A stretch of 64,000 bases of DNA from Coniochaeta sp. PMI_546 (GCA_021432605.1 MU271143.1:505277-569276); one strand, 5' to 3'. Counted from the first letter of the stretch, positions 1 to 12,098 are shown. Made by a program: numbers and translations. The notes: a model not told the origin generated them from the letters alone.

Positions 1-318
1 TCCGGGATCGAGGATGTGGGGAACGACCCCAACCATGTGCGGATCCTGCACGAGATGCTGGATGAGCTCGACGATGACGAGCTGAGGAAGAAGGCGGAGG
101 AGATTGGGGTGGTGAGGGTGTTCCAGGAGGAGAGAGACACGGTGCTGGAGAAGCTGAAGGCGTCGGATCCTGAGCACTGGGAGAGGTTTGCCGAGAGTCA
201 GCTTATGGCTAGCAAGAACCGGATGAATGGTGGGGAGCGGCGGGATGGGAAGGTGGTTGAGGGCAAGGTTGTGGGAGATGTCGAGAGGGGGGTTGATGAG
301 GCGGTTGTTGTTGATTGA
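1..318 (+). CDS. 3' end of an unidentified protein-coding gene (5' truncated by window edge)
   Basis: The frame is open from base 1 and ends at a TGA at 316-318, giving 105 C-terminal residues. The first 70 or so are charged and predicted helical, with acidic runs such as DELDDDELRKK; the last 30 are a low-complexity Gly/Val/Lys/Asp tail. No catalytic motif is visible and I do not recognise the family. The start lies upstream of the window; a GTG at base 16 is internal, not a start. Codon choice is GC-rich like the neighbouring genes, which supports real coding sequence. Confidence 0.6.
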   Translation, partial: SGIEDVGNDPNHVRILHEMLDELDDDELRKKAEEIGVVRVFQEERDTVLEKLKASDPEHWERFAESQLMASKNRMNGGERRDGKVVEGKVVGDVERGVDEAVVVD

Positions 319-1457
319 GTTGCTGTATCGCTCCTGTACAACACTCTTTGGGGTCTTCTTCTTCTTTACTTATTCATGAGGGATGATCGACGACATGGCA
401 TTGTCGGAAGGGAAGGGGGGGCGATGCTTTCCGCGGAAAGGCTTGTTCACGCGGTCGTTACTGCTTTGGGAGTTTGTGTGTACTATACCTTTTGTGTCCT
501 TGAGGAGGGTCAGAGGAATGGAAGTCCAGTCATTTCATCACATGTGGCAGGTGCTCAAGGGCGTTGTGCCCGTCTGATCGTAATAAGACTGGCCGTGATG
601 TCGTGTTAGGATATGCAGCACGCCGAGTCCACGCGAATGAGGGTCTGGGGCATGGCTTCGGGCAAAGTTGAATTCGCCATTCCCATCATGATTGGAGCTT
701 ACTCAAACACTGCTGAGAACCCATATTGTAGAGCCTTCTGAGGCGAAGAAACGGCCTTGCGAGCAGATTCCTTGTTGACTTACAGTTCTCCTACCGCGAT
801 AGCGAGGCGTCATTGCTGCAGTCGTTGTCTCTTGGGTATGCCGTGGATGCAACAGAACACTCGCTCTTGATCAAGACGGCTGTTGATGTGGGTTGTTGAC
901 AGGACGGGCGAACTATCAGTTTCCATTGGTTGTGTACTTGAGCAGAATCCTGTTTATGTCTCACGACCAAGTTGCCTCTCTCTGTGTGGAGTACAAACTG
1001 GTTCGCAACTCTCCTTGTGATCTAGGTTCAGGCTGTCTGTACATCTTCAACTCAACTGTCGCTGTCCACAGAGTGGCACAGGGTGCCTTGTCCTTCCCCG
1101 AACAACCTCATCACACGCAAATCTGCTTTTACCGACCTCCTACAATGATATCACAACAGCTAGACGTGTTGAAAATCTATTGGAGATGGGAGACGATGGC
1201 ATTGGAGGTGGTCATGGGAAGGATGTAATGCTTCTTCAGACCTACTTACTGGTGGTCGATCCCAAATGCTTTCTGCCCATATCTCTGCCTCGCCCTTCAT
1301 CAACCGTGCTTTAAGACTGGCTTGGCAATGTTTACTCGGTGAAATGCTTGGTTTACATGTTTGTACAAGTTCTACACAAGGCACGTAATACCCGTCTTCG
1401 TGCTGAGAACTTGCTGGTATCTCAAATCAACCCTGCCGCACAGAGCAACAGACAAAC
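319..1457. other. Intergenic region upstream of the NLR gene
   Basis: About 1.1 kb with no supportable gene; the small ORFs have no family resemblance and no splice support. A pyrimidine-rich run lies near 350-372. The 3' half must contain the promoter and leader of the NLR gene, whose ATG sits in a good context (ACAAACATGG). Confidence 0.5.
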
Positions 1458-4400
1458 ATGGATCCAATTTCAGCCATCGTATCCATAATTGAGTTGTGCT
1501 CGCAGATCGGGGACTACATCTCGAGAGCTGTTGGGGCTACTGAGGCCATAAACCAATACCGACTCAGACTCGAGTTCTGCAAGTCCCTCCTCACAAAGCT
1601 ACAACTTAGTCCAGAGAACACTGGCAGGCGCAAGGACTGGGAAACAACGCTCGAAATTCTCAACAAGCCGGGCGCACCGTTACACTCTTTGGAGGGTTCT
1701 CTGGCTCTTGTCCAAGGAAAGCTCGGTCCAAGTTCGTCCGGTCAGTCAGGGCTGCGGAAGACCCTCCAGAAACTGATGTGGCCCTTCGACGAGAAACAAG
1801 TCGGGCAGCTTATCAATGCCATCGACTCCGATATCAAGCTGATCGAGGCCGCTTTGTCACTGAACCAACATCGGCTGCTCATGGATCTTGAGAGATCGCA
1901 ACAAGAGCGCGACAGCACTCTGGCCAAGATGATCGAGGCTCTCTACCATGATTCCGAAGAGGTCAGGGAGAGATTAGAAGAATTGCAGAATGTGCAGACT
2001 GCAGAGGACAGGGATGCTGTGCTAGAATGGCTTTCTAGAGCCGACTACGGTGGAAAGCAAAGCGACTCGTATCATCTTCGACAGCCCGGCACTGGCTCTT
2101 GGCTTCTGGATAGTCCAGAGTTCACCAAGTGGAAGGAGAACAGAGGCGAAACACTCTTCTGCCCCGGTATGCCAGGGGCAGGGAAAACCGTTCTCACGTC
2201 TGTCGTCGTTCGCAACCTCATGGACGACTATGCCGATAGTCCAAACGTTGCCATTGCGTGGCTTTATTGCGACTTTCGATTGAAGAGTGAGCAGAAGCTG
2301 AACAATATGTTGGCGAGCCTGGTAAAACAGCTGTTGCTGGACCAGAAGTCTCTCCCCTCCATTGTAGAACGGCTCTACAGACGAAACCGCCCCCGAAAAA
2401 CTCACCCATCGACCCAAGATCTTGTCGAAGCGCTAGAATCCGCAGTGGCTCGTAGCGCACGAGTCTTCGTCCTTGTCGACGGTCTCGACGAATACAGTGA
2501 CGGTCGAGATAAGCTCTTGGGAACATTGCTCAGACTTCAAGCTACTTATCAGGTTAATTTGTTCGCAACCTCAAGATATATCCCGGATATCGTGGGTCAT
2601 TTTGAGGACATGCCGCGGTTAGAGATTCGTGCTACAGATCAAGACATCAAGACTTATCTCGAAGGCTACCTCGAGGCTCACATTGGTGAGATCTCCTCTC
2701 TCATCCGGAAGGACCATGCGCTACAGCGAGACATTGTAGACGCCATTACCGAAGCTGCAGACGGAATGTACGTGTGTTGACTTTGGCTTCCTGAGCGATC
2801 CGAAACTGACATTGACAGGTTTCTTCTGGCGCATCTATATATTGGGTCCATCAAAGACAAGATGCAGCCTGTAAAGGTCAGAGAAGCGATTCAAGACTTT
2901 AAGCCCCGATCGGCACGACTGGCTGAAAGCAAGTCGAGAATAAGAAACGACCACAAGAACGGACCCTTATCGGAAGCGTACGAAAAGGCCATGTCTAGCA
3001 TTATGGACCAAGCTCCTGAACATATTCTTGTGGCAAAGCAAGCCCTCTCCTGGATCACCTTCGCCAAAAGGCCGCTCCTCATGGTAGAACTGCAGCATGC
3101 CATTGCGTTTGCTTGTTGTATGGGTTGTGATGGGGCAAGGCTCTGGGATTGTCTTGTTGACATTGACGATGTTATCAAGGTCTGTGCCGACTTGGTCACG
3201 GTCGATGAGCAAAGCAAGATTGTTCGGTTGGTCCACTACACAACACAGGAATACCTGGAAAGAACGCAGGACCGATGGTTTCCCGACGCTTCAGATCGGG
3301 TTGCTCGGGCTTGCATCCGATATCTCTCCATTACTAAGCTGAATCGTTGCCAGCTTCGGTTCAATCTGTATGGCTGTCATCACTCAAACCCGCGTCGGTC
3401 GGAAAAGATGTGGCACTTTTTGACGAAAACTCGTCCGTTGTATCTCTATGCTTTCAACTATTGGCATCTTCATGCTGACCATATCTCGAGTACAAGCGAG
3501 GAACTTGTCGATCTCCTTCGAGGGAATCGAAAGGTTCTTGGCCTGAGAGAAGCACGGGGCCTCGACGATTTCATATTCAAAGGTCACACTATCACTGCCC
3601 TACATCTGGTAATGTGTAGTATAGATTCAGTTCCCATGGCCAGCGAAGTGATGAAGACTATTGCCGCAGACGTTGAGTCACTGGATACCCCAGATAGTCA
3701 TGGGCGGACACCTTTGATGTACGCCATCTTGTTCGGTCCCTGCTCAACGGCAGAAGCTATGGTCAGAGCTCTTCTCGAAAGCAAAAAGATTGACATCGCA
3801 CTAAAGGATAGTATGGGACGAACAGCACTGTCATATGCGGCTTATAGAGCGAATGAGACCATATTCAAGCTAATGATTGACGCTTACTTGGGCGACGACA
3901 ATAGGACACTGGATCTTGAGGCGAAGGACAACGAAGGCCGAACGGTACTCTCTCTCGCTGCCGAAAAGGGGAACGAAACGGTCGTGAGGCTATTACTTGA
4001 AGAATATCAGGTAGATGCCGACTCGACTGACAAGCACGGACGGACTCCTCTTTCATATGCCGCTGATATCGGCCATCATCATATGGTGAAGCTCTTGCTT
4101 GCCTCAGGTCAAGTCAGGGTTGACCCGAAGGATGATCAAGGCATGACGCCGCTTTGCTATGCCGTCGCCAATCGAAGTCGTGGGACTCCGGAGCTCACCG
4201 CGAACGCTTTGATCGAGACCGGTCAGGTGGACTTAAATGTCAAGACGAGAGACCGACGAACACTGCTTTCGTACGCCGCACAGCATGGCTATAGAAGTAC
4301 CGTACAGCTGCTCTTGGCCAGTGGCCAGGTTGATATAAACTGCAAGGATAGCTATGGACAAACCCCGTTGTTCCATGCTATGTCGCGGGAGAATGAGTCC

Positions 4401-4937
4401 TCGCTGCAACACCTCACTGCAACGAACCGTCAGGGAGATGATGCTGAAGACAATCCAGGAAACCTTGCTCCAGTGATGCAGATTCTCTTGGCTACCGACA
4501 ACGTGTATGTTAACGTAAACGACGATTCTGGATACTCCCCTTTGATGTGGGCTGTGAAGCAGAACATGCATCATAACATATCACTACTACTTGAGGACGG
4601 GCGGGTGGATGTGAACCTCAAGTCCCCTCGCGACGGCGACACGCCTCTGATAGTTGCTGTAGGGAGAAATGATATCCTCGCCTTGGAGCTGTTACTGAAA
4701 TGTCGAGACATTGATCTAGATCTCCAAAACCGGAAGGGAGTCACAGCATTGTCACTCGCGATCGATCGTGGATACCATGAGGCTATTAGGCTACTGAGGG
4801 AGAAGTACGTCGAGATGGGCAAGGTCGCTCCAGAGGCGGAATCAGGTGTCGCCGGAGCGCAGGCAGCACAAGGACTTGCCAACAAGCTGATGGCAGGTTG
4901 CGAAGGTCGCGCTTCTCCCGCTACAACTGAGGCCTAA
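1458..4937 (+). CDS. NLR-like protein: N-terminal effector-type domain, NACHT NTPase, ankyrin repeats
   Basis: Two exons (1458-2767, 2819-4937; 51-bp intron) encode 1142 aa. The splice restores the phrase DGMFLLAHLYI, typical after fungal NACHT domains. Residues 1-150 resemble the HeLo-like/SesA-type N-termini of fungal NLRs (MDPISAIVSI start). Walker A is GMPGAGKT at 237-244 and Walker B VFVLVDGLDE at 336-345. A winged-helix-like segment lies near 510-535. About ten ankyrin repeats (HGRTPLMYA, EGRTVLSLAA, HGRTPLSYAA and others) span roughly 728-1100. In known fungal NLRs a ligand bound by the repeats triggers NACHT oligomerisation and activates the N-terminal domain, often in non-self recognition or cell death. 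That role here is inference. The gene stands alone, with no adjacent HET or lipase partner. No break is seen. Confidence 0.9.
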
Positions 4938-6452
4938 AGGTTCGTGGAGATCTTTAGCGAGCCTCCCCCTCTGGGAGCTTGCTCAGTTGACTTCGTCCCA
5001 TTAGTGCTACAGTTCATAGCCATATGACGCCTGTGGTTGCTTCAGCACGAGTGCACACGAAGTACACTGAGCACGTGAGTATCAGGATATGCTGATGGCT
5101 GGATGCGCTAGGAGTGCGACGATCTCCACGGACGTCGCCGTTGGCTTGGTATAATGTCCTCGGGAGGATATTACGGGCAGATACATGCGCTTGCAGCACA
5201 GAGCACGAGGAAGGACGACATAGACTTATATGTTACAGCTACGGTGGGCTGACAAGACGGGAACAATTGTTAATGACTACGCGTGTTTCTACACCACAGC
5301 ATGAGATTGACCGGGTTTAACAAGCATAATGAACGCAGCATTCCTGGTACAAGTACGTTGGTCGATGCTGATTTGCATAAATGACGATCATTCGAGGGAA
5401 ACAGGAGGCAGTCCCGGTCCTGGGATGCTCCTTCCTGACGTGAAACGTACGATCCACTACCGCGAGAGCTTCAGGCATTCTCGAGGTGGATTCGTTGCAT
5501 GAATGATCCCCTACAATTAGTCCAGACTCCAACACCATTGTTTCTCCGACTCTCACTCAAACATCATATTCGTTCCCGTCTCTTGTCAGACCTGGGACTG
5601 ATGTTTGTCATCGCCTGATCTCAAGATCTGAACGTGGTATCGATATTGGTGCGGTCATTCCTTGCCTTGCAGCCTGCAGCAAGTCTTCGGGCAATGCATT
5701 TCTAAAGATACCTCTCGTATGTACCTCAATTCTGGGCGGTTGGAACTTCTTGTTTCCGCTGCAAGAACGGCAGAGGCGCGCTATTTTGGGCTGAAACAGC
5801 TTTTCTCTCTAATGTCTCTGCCGGCACTCTTTCGAGGTCGGTGACGGGCATTCCCAGCTTTTAATTACGCACATTTCAGTATCGCTAGACTTACACGTAC
5901 TGCATACACAGGAATGCTCGTCAATGACGCTCTAGATTCTTCTGGCCTCTGTCATCAGCAGCCAAGTGGAGGTGAGGCGAATGATAACGGGGGCGACTGT
6001 GATGTTTCACATTTCTGCCGCAATGCAAAACCAGCAAAACAAAATCGATACCAGACCATCGGCCACTTCATTATCGACGAATGCCTGGTCCAGGATGTCT
6101 TCGCCACGTTGCTGCGCTCCGTCATTGGCCAAGACGATCGCCGTGCATAGAGTGGAATAATTATAGACCATGGATCCCATGTCAGCCGTTGAACAAGTCA
6201 GTGCGGCTTAGCATCATCACCCTTGCACAACTACCGAGCCAGGGTATTGACTCTACTCCAACCGCAGGGTCGCGGCGGGGCAGAGGGCAGGATCTAGACT
6301 AGGTGCCCCTTTGTGGGTTTGCGAGCGTGTGTGAGCTTCGGGAGATCCTCCACCAGCTCCATGATCCTCTCAGGGCTCCCCGTCCCATACCGGGCTTGCA
6401 ATCAGACTGGATTCTGGTTGGGGCCGGGGCTGACCCGGGGTTGTACGAGTGT

Positions 6453-6460
6453 ACATAAAG
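6453..6460 (+). promoter_or_regulatory. TATA-like box (ACATAAAG) upstream of the DUF6536 gene
   Basis: An ACATAAAG element lies about 190 bp before the ATG at 6647. If transcription starts some 30 bp downstream, the leader would carry several upstream ATGs. Position and sequence are compatible with a TATA box, but this is not proven. Confidence 0.3.
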
Positions 6461-6484
6461 GCTGCTCTGCCCAGGCCCCTGTTA

Positions 6485-6621
6485 ATGTTTGCCTACTCTT
6501 CTCTCCTATTGATACTGTAATGCTTTGTTCGCCGCGAGACTTCACCTGGAGATAAGCCGTGCCTTGATGACCTTTAACTGGCCAACAAATAAACCTCATG
6601 TCTTCATCCCCTCGCTCTTGA
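6485..6621 (+). promoter_or_regulatory. Putative uORF cluster in the leader of the DUF6536 gene
   Basis: Short upstream ORFs lie at 6485-6520 (11 codons plus stop), 6520-6555 (11 codons plus stop) and 6598-6621 (7 codons plus stop). The first two overlap as TAATG. The third ends TGATG, overlapping an ATG in another frame. A further ATG at 6567 opens a frame that runs past the main start. Whether these lie in the mRNA depends on the transcription start. If they do, they should lower translation of the main ORF. Confidence 0.3.
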
Positions 6622-6646
6622 TGCCAAACACCCTTTCCACTCTGGA

Positions 6647-9251
6647 ATGGAGATTGTCATCCCTCCGCGAGATCATGGCGTGTCCACATACCGATATACC
6701 TGGGACGAGAATGGCGAGGTCATGCAGGTGACGAGGTATGTATCACCTCCATCCTCGTCTGCTCTATATTCCTTGACTAACACAACCAAGAGTGAACGAG
6801 CCCCAACAACCAGGGCCTACTCACCGCGCCAGGGGCCGCCAAACAGTACAATGGCCGTTCCAGAGCATAGCGACGGTGGAAACCTCGCTCTTGTCCCAGA
6901 TAGCAGACCAGCCGTTCCCTTTCCACCCCGCCTCCAATCCACGCGACCGGCGCGCAACATGGGAGCCCAAACGCCTCCTGCCCCGTAGCCGTGGCTCCGA
7001 CTCCGAGACCACAGCTCGGGATCTGATACCAGATTATGTTATCAACTACATCAGAGGCGAAACACCGGAGACAGTAGCTCGCCGCAAACGAAACGGTGGA
7101 AAGTTGGGGGAGAGACTCGTGGATGTCGTTACGCCAAGAGGTCACAGGCCGCACCAGAGTAGGGCTGCTGAGTTTGAAGGGTTTCTTGATGATTCCAGCG
7201 GTGATCATGGCCGCGAACGCTCGCACAGCCCTGGTGATGGGGATGAGGAGCACATGCTGGGCGGATCTGACGAGAAGCGGCCAGAAAGGGCGCGTGGTTG
7301 GAGGACGTCGATGGTTGGATGGCGTGGAGGCGTCATGCTGAACTTGCTGTTGGGGTTCTTCATCCTCGCGGCCGGCTCAGTGTGTCTCATCTATGCGGCG
7401 GGCAAGGTCTCGCTGTCGGCCGGCGAGTCGGTCATCTTCAGCGGTTCGTGTGCCACGGCAGAGAGCATTGGGATGGGACTTCATGCTCTCATTAATGTCT
7501 TTGTCGTGGTGCTGCTTGCGGGTGGAAACTACGTCTTCCAGGTGCTCAGCAGTCCGACGAGGCGCGAGGTGGATGTGGCACATGCGGAGAAGAAGTGGTT
7601 GGATATCGGAATTCCGTCCTTCAGGAATCTTGCGCGAATCTCGAGAAGTCGAGCGGTTCTGGCTGTCGTGGTGTTGTTGGTGGCTACCATCGCTCAAGTA
7701 ATGTGAGTTGGCCCCCGTTTTATACGGCTGGTGCTGTGGCTGACGGTGGACAGATATAATGCAGTAATCTTCACCTCCCAGACCGCCGTCGACTACAACG
7801 TACTCGCCGTCACCCAGTCCTTTCTCAAGGGTGCTCCATTCAGCAACGCAACATCCAACAACGACGGCAAGCTAAGCCGGCTTGACATCCTCTCACTACA
7901 AGACCTGGCAAGCCGTAACGCTCTCGTCAACTTGACGGCAACTGAGTGCTCGACGCAGTTCAGCTCGGTATATCAAGCCGATTTCAAGGCTGTCCTAATA
8001 GTCACTGATATCGACTCAACCACCAGCTCTCTTGTGCAGACCGCATCCGCTAGCTCCTCCTCTACCGATCGTCTGTCCCTCATCGACAGCGGCAACACCG
8101 CATTGCCAAATGATCAAACAGCAGTCAAATTCTGCCTCGCTCAACGATCTGACATTGAGCAGACATGTGATGTGAACCTCAACGGCTCTCTACTTGGCGT
8201 TGTTGTCTTCCTCAACCTCATCACCGTCATCGTCATGACCACGATTCTCTTCCGCCGCTCTCTCGAACAACTGGTATCCCTGGGCGACGCCTTGTCATCC
8301 TTCATGCGAACGCCAGATTTAACAACCAGCGGATCCTGCCTGATGACCAAATCGGACGTCTGGCAAGAACGATGGGGTCTCCGCGAAGCCAAGTTCTGGG
8401 TTCCACGCAACCACTTCTGGTTTCGCACGCCGTCAATACCGCGATGGTGTCTAATTGCCTTCCTCTGGGTTGCTCTCGCGTCCCTCGCAGCCACGGCACT
8501 CGCCCTAACCGTCCGCGCCGATCCGTCAGGGGCTCTATCCTCCTTTGGTACAATCTCGCCACACGCGTTATATCTCCTTCCCTCCTCAATCCCAGCATCG
8601 GGTGCAACCCTCATTCCGGCCCTTCCTCAACTTCTCATTGCCGCTCTCTACCTGGCCGCAAATAGTTTAATGACCATCTACTACCTCTCCCATGAATCCT
8701 CCCTCTTTGCGCTTGGCAGACCCCTCCCTTTGCGCGTAACCTCCTCTCCAAAAGGAAATCAAACAACTTCACTTTATCTCACCCTCCCCCGGCCGTGGTC
8801 ATGGTTTCTCGTCACTCTCTTCGTTGCAATGGCTTTTGTCCTCAGCCAGAGCTTCTTTGTTGTTTCTGTCCACCTCGCACCCGCTGATCCATCTTCGACT
8901 GTTATCTCGACTCTAACAGCACTTGGCTTCAGCGGGACAGGGTTGTTGGTTCTGCTCGCACTGCTGGTTGTCTTGGCCCTGACAGTGGTGGGCCTCGGCT
9001 TCCGCCAGGCACCACCGGCGATCTTGGGCAACGGACAAGCAGCCGGCAACCCACTCGCCCTAGAGGCTGGATCATGCAGCGCTGTGCTCAGCGCACGGTG
9101 CCATGCGGCACCGCAAGAGCGGAATATGGAGCTTTGGAAACGGCCGCTCACTTGGGGTGTAGTGGAGGGTGGAGGGCCGGTCAACGTTGCACACTGCACT
9201 TTTACGGCTGGCCGGGCAGGTGATATTGATTTGGGAAGAAGTTATGCTTGA
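6647..9251 (+). CDS. DUF6536-family multi-pass membrane protein
   Basis: Three exons (6647-6735, 6791-7702, 7754-9251; introns of 55 and 51 bp, the second with a GTGAGT donor) encode 832 aa. A charged, disordered N-terminus of about 200 residues is followed by a membrane region beginning GVMLNLLLGFFILAAG. Two more segments follow closely, then a lumenal/extracellular loop with several NxT/S sites, then about five segments up to LLVLLALLVVLALTVVGL. The C-terminal region (PLTWGVV, HCTF, ending GRSYA) matches the pattern I associate with the fungal DUF6536 family. Function is unknown in the family; a plasma-membrane location is likely. The start was chosen as the ATG whose short first exon splices in frame into the second. 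Confidence 0.85.
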
Positions 9252-9737
9252 TTTTGCTTTTAGCTTTTCTGACTTTGGTGTTTTGGTATGGTCGTGGACG
9301 GTATTCATTCGAGCATTTGCGGACGGCGGTTATTGGTTGGTCATTAGGTCAAAAAGGGGCTCAGGGATTTTGGTTGGATTCAGGGGCATTGCATGCAACT
9401 GCTGGGACGGCATCCATTGGCACTCGGTCATTATACCCAATTTACTTACTTTTATCTTAAGGACATGGCAGACACGGCGAGGGCGATTGACTTACTGTAG
9501 ATGTGCGTCTCAAGTCATCCGGCATGGAGTGAAGACATTGGCAAATAGCTTCCAAACTCCGAGTGAATGCTTTTCCTATTCACCAATTCCTGGTAATGTA
9601 TATCTTGGCGATTTGCAAGCCATCAACACAAGATTGAACTTAGTTTTCGGACCACCTCAGCAATACTAAAACAACCTGATCACCACTCGACCAATCATAC
9701 CTTACCAAAGTCTTCCAAGCAGGCCGCTCCCAAGACC
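9252..9737. other. Intergenic region after the DUF6536 gene
   Basis: 486 bp holding the 3' flank of the DUF6536 gene and the upstream region of the small ORF at 9738. No gene, repeat or RNA recognised. Confidence 0.4.
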
Positions 9738-9911
9738 ATGTCGTCAGGAAACACCTCCGGAACAACCACCCAGGGTAGCGGTTCTGGCTCATCCAGCGGG
9801 TCGACGCCCGGACCGAGCCCTGCCGGCCAGACTCCGCCTCTCACAGCTCGAGACAAAATCATCATGGCCATGGCCGTCCAAGTGGCCAAGCATAGAATGA
9901 AGAACCGCTGA
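9738..9911 (+). CDS. Small 57-aa hypothetical protein
   Basis: An uninterrupted ATG-to-TGA frame of 57 codons. Residues 1-36 are a Ser/Gly/Thr/Pro-rich tail. Residues 37-57 form a basic amphipathic segment with the core TARDKIIMAMAVQVAKH. The sharp split into a low-complexity linker and a helix-like end, together with strong use of C- or G-ending codons, suggests a real small gene and not a chance ORF. No signal peptide or cysteine is present. I do not recognise the family and assign no function. It lies between the 3' end of the DUF6536 gene and the convergent methyltransferase, 144 bp from the latter's stop. Confidence 0.45.
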   Translation: MSSGNTSGTTTQGSGSGSSSGSTPGPSPAGQTPPLTARDKIIMAMAVQVAKHRMKNR

Positions 9912-10055
9912 GCGCAAAAGATGGTCTGTCTGCCTCAGGAGAGACTGTCTCAGATAGTTGCTGCCCTTCCAAAAGGTAGAACCGGAAAATGACGAACCAC
10001 TTCTCCATCTACAGCTCCAGAAAACATGATCTGGTCTCTAACAACCGTGATGCCC

Positions 10056-11020
10056 TCAGTCACTCCTCCTCGCAAAGAAAACCCAATTCTCCTCGACGAC
10101 CTCGACCTGCCCATCATCCCCCGCCGACCTCTCAACCTCCTCTCTAAACACCTCCCTCACCTTTTCTTCTCCACCCTGCTCCAGTATCCTAGCCCAATTC
10201 GCTCCATCGCTCTTGACAAGGTACTCAAACTGCCCATCCGCATCCTCCTTTGAGTAATAGACCTCCCTCCGCCCGACAACCTTCTCCATGCCCACCACTT
10301 TCTCTACTCCATACCCCTCCCGCCGCAGCATATCTCCGAACATCTCCTTCCCACCAATCCACGATCTATAAGGTCCAGCGGCGCCCCGATCCGAGCAGCA
10401 ACCGCCGCCGTCATGAAGCCAGAGCGCATATTCTTCTCGTGCGGAATATCCACCACCAACAGGCCTCCCGGCTTGAGAAAATCCCTCCAGTGTCTAAGCG
10501 TAGAAGCCGGGTTAGGCAAGAGGGCAAACGCGTTCGAGCAGATGATCACGTCAAACCCGTTCTCCGGTACTACCACACCATCCTCGGCCTCCTCGCGCCT
10601 GGCGCTCTCCATCCGTACGTCTTCTTCCCCCGCAAGACCTCTACCAAGCACCGAGCCAAGATCCGTAACATCCCCCAGCACAAGAACGACCTGCCCCATT
10701 TTCTCCCCAGGGGATCGGCGCTCCAAATCCAGACATGCCAAAGACTCTCTCGCCACCGCCAGCATGCTACCGCAGACATCGACCCCGACAGCCAGACCGC
10801 TCGGACCGATCGCCTCAGCGGCGCGGAGTAGGTCGAGGCCTGTGCCGCAGCAGAGGGACAGGACACTGTCCCCCTCCCGAAAGGGGATGAGACGCGTCAG
10901 ACGACGAGAGTAGTCAGGGTGCCAGGATTCGTCGTAGGAGGCAGCGCGGGGACTGTAGGTCTGAATGGCGAGCTGGGCTTGCGGGGAGATGGGCGGATGA
11001 TCAAGCTTCTCGTCCGACAT
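10056..11020 (-). CDS. SAM-dependent methyltransferase, apparently frameshifted
   Basis: A class I methyltransferase read from the ATG at 11020; the frame is open upstream but has no earlier ATG. Motif I is VLSLCCGTGLDL, followed by VGVDVCGSMLAVARE, LVLGDVTDL and FDVIICSNAFALLPNP with LKPGGLLVVDIP. The first frame runs to a stop at 10304 (238 aa), but the family-like C-terminal part (PYRSWIGGKEMFGDML, then EVYYSKEDADGQ, down to ENWVFFARR) lies in another frame ending at 10056. The shift falls near 10365-10390. A one-base indel, real or from sequencing, is the simplest explanation. A 56-bp GT-AG intron (10347-10402) would also restore frame but removes the family-like segment and has poor splice signals. 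The substrate cannot be told. Confidence 0.65.
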
Positions 11021-12098
11021 GTTAGAAGAACGAGCTACAAGCAAACGGTAGGCGGAGAATGCAAGAAGAGTAGGCAGCAGAAGTCGAGAAGTCAAAAGAG
11101 AGCAGATTTTAGATATTATCTATATGAGTTTAGTACATCACTTGATGTACTTAGGAAGCACTTACAGGAACACCGAATGACTCACAACCGGTCCCGATTC
11201 AAAGATACGAAAGGTGTGTTGCCCAAATTGGTAGGCCGAGCTCCTGCAGGCAGTGTGGTTGTTAACATGCTGAGTCGGAGAGCTTAGCGCCGCGACAGGA
11301 GACGTTAGACTCAGTCGACGTGTTCAAGCCAGCCGAATAGTTGTAAGAAATTGGTCAATGATAATATCAAACACTATGGTCAACTTGACAGTCATATGGC
11401 GAGAGAAAACCCTCAGTCCCATGTCCCAGAAATTTGTTATTACAAGTCAGCTATACTGGTATCAACATCCCCTTCCGTAGCCACGAGAAATCCTCTCCCA
11501 AAACCCTACACCCCCCATTCCATCCATACCAGACAGTGTGAGGCGAGGTGAAGTGATCAAGAGCCATCTTCCCCAACTTCCCCTAACCAAGTGAAGCCAA
11601 ATCCGCAAACAGGATGTCATTGGTCATTATCGTCGTGAAAACGTGAGGTCACCGTCTGTTCCCTTCCTCTTCCTCAGTCTTGTCCTTCTCCCAACCTCAA
11701 CTTCCCTCCTGTGTCCCCTACACCATATCGCCCAGTCCCAATCGGCACCTATCCAGCTCTCTTTAACCATTGTCCTCTCTTCTCTTCCATGCAATCGGCA
11801 AGAAAATCAACAACATAATTTTTGGCGACCCACACGGCTCAATGCATCGAGCATATACCGCCGGGTTCAAACTCAACCCAATGCAAGCGCGTTGAAAATT
11901 CTATAGCTCGCTTCCGTTCCGTGCACAAAAAAAAAAATGGCCGGTAAGGAAAACACCGTTACTCGGCGGCTATCCAGAGCCGTCGTGGTGTAAACACTGG
12001 GGAAAAGCATTCATCGACTCCGTTTTCGAAGGGCCTCTCGACAAGGACTGCTCCCCCCTGGGCGTAGGCCCGCGCTCAGCCCACAGAGTGACTTCTCT
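11021..12098. other. Intergenic region between methyltransferase and giant disordered protein genes
   Basis: About 1.1 kb with no gene. It contains the promoter of the minus-strand methyltransferase at its left end, a pyrimidine-rich stretch around 11650-11790 and an A-run near 11927-11937, and at the right the 3' flank of the next gene. Confidence 0.4.

Larger units (their letters stand above)
4938..6646. other. Intergenic region between the NLR and DUF6536 genes
   Basis: About 1.7 kb with no supportable gene on either strand. The last 200 bp contain a TATA-like box and a series of upstream ATGs listed separately. The rest looks like ordinary non-coding DNA, with no transposon ends or long repeats seen. 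Confidence 0.5.

Noticed and set aside
11865-11884. Possible tRNA T-arm (GGGTTCAAACTCAACCC)
   Set aside because: No A box, anticodon arm or acceptor stem around it, and the loop phase is wrong for a tRNA B box.
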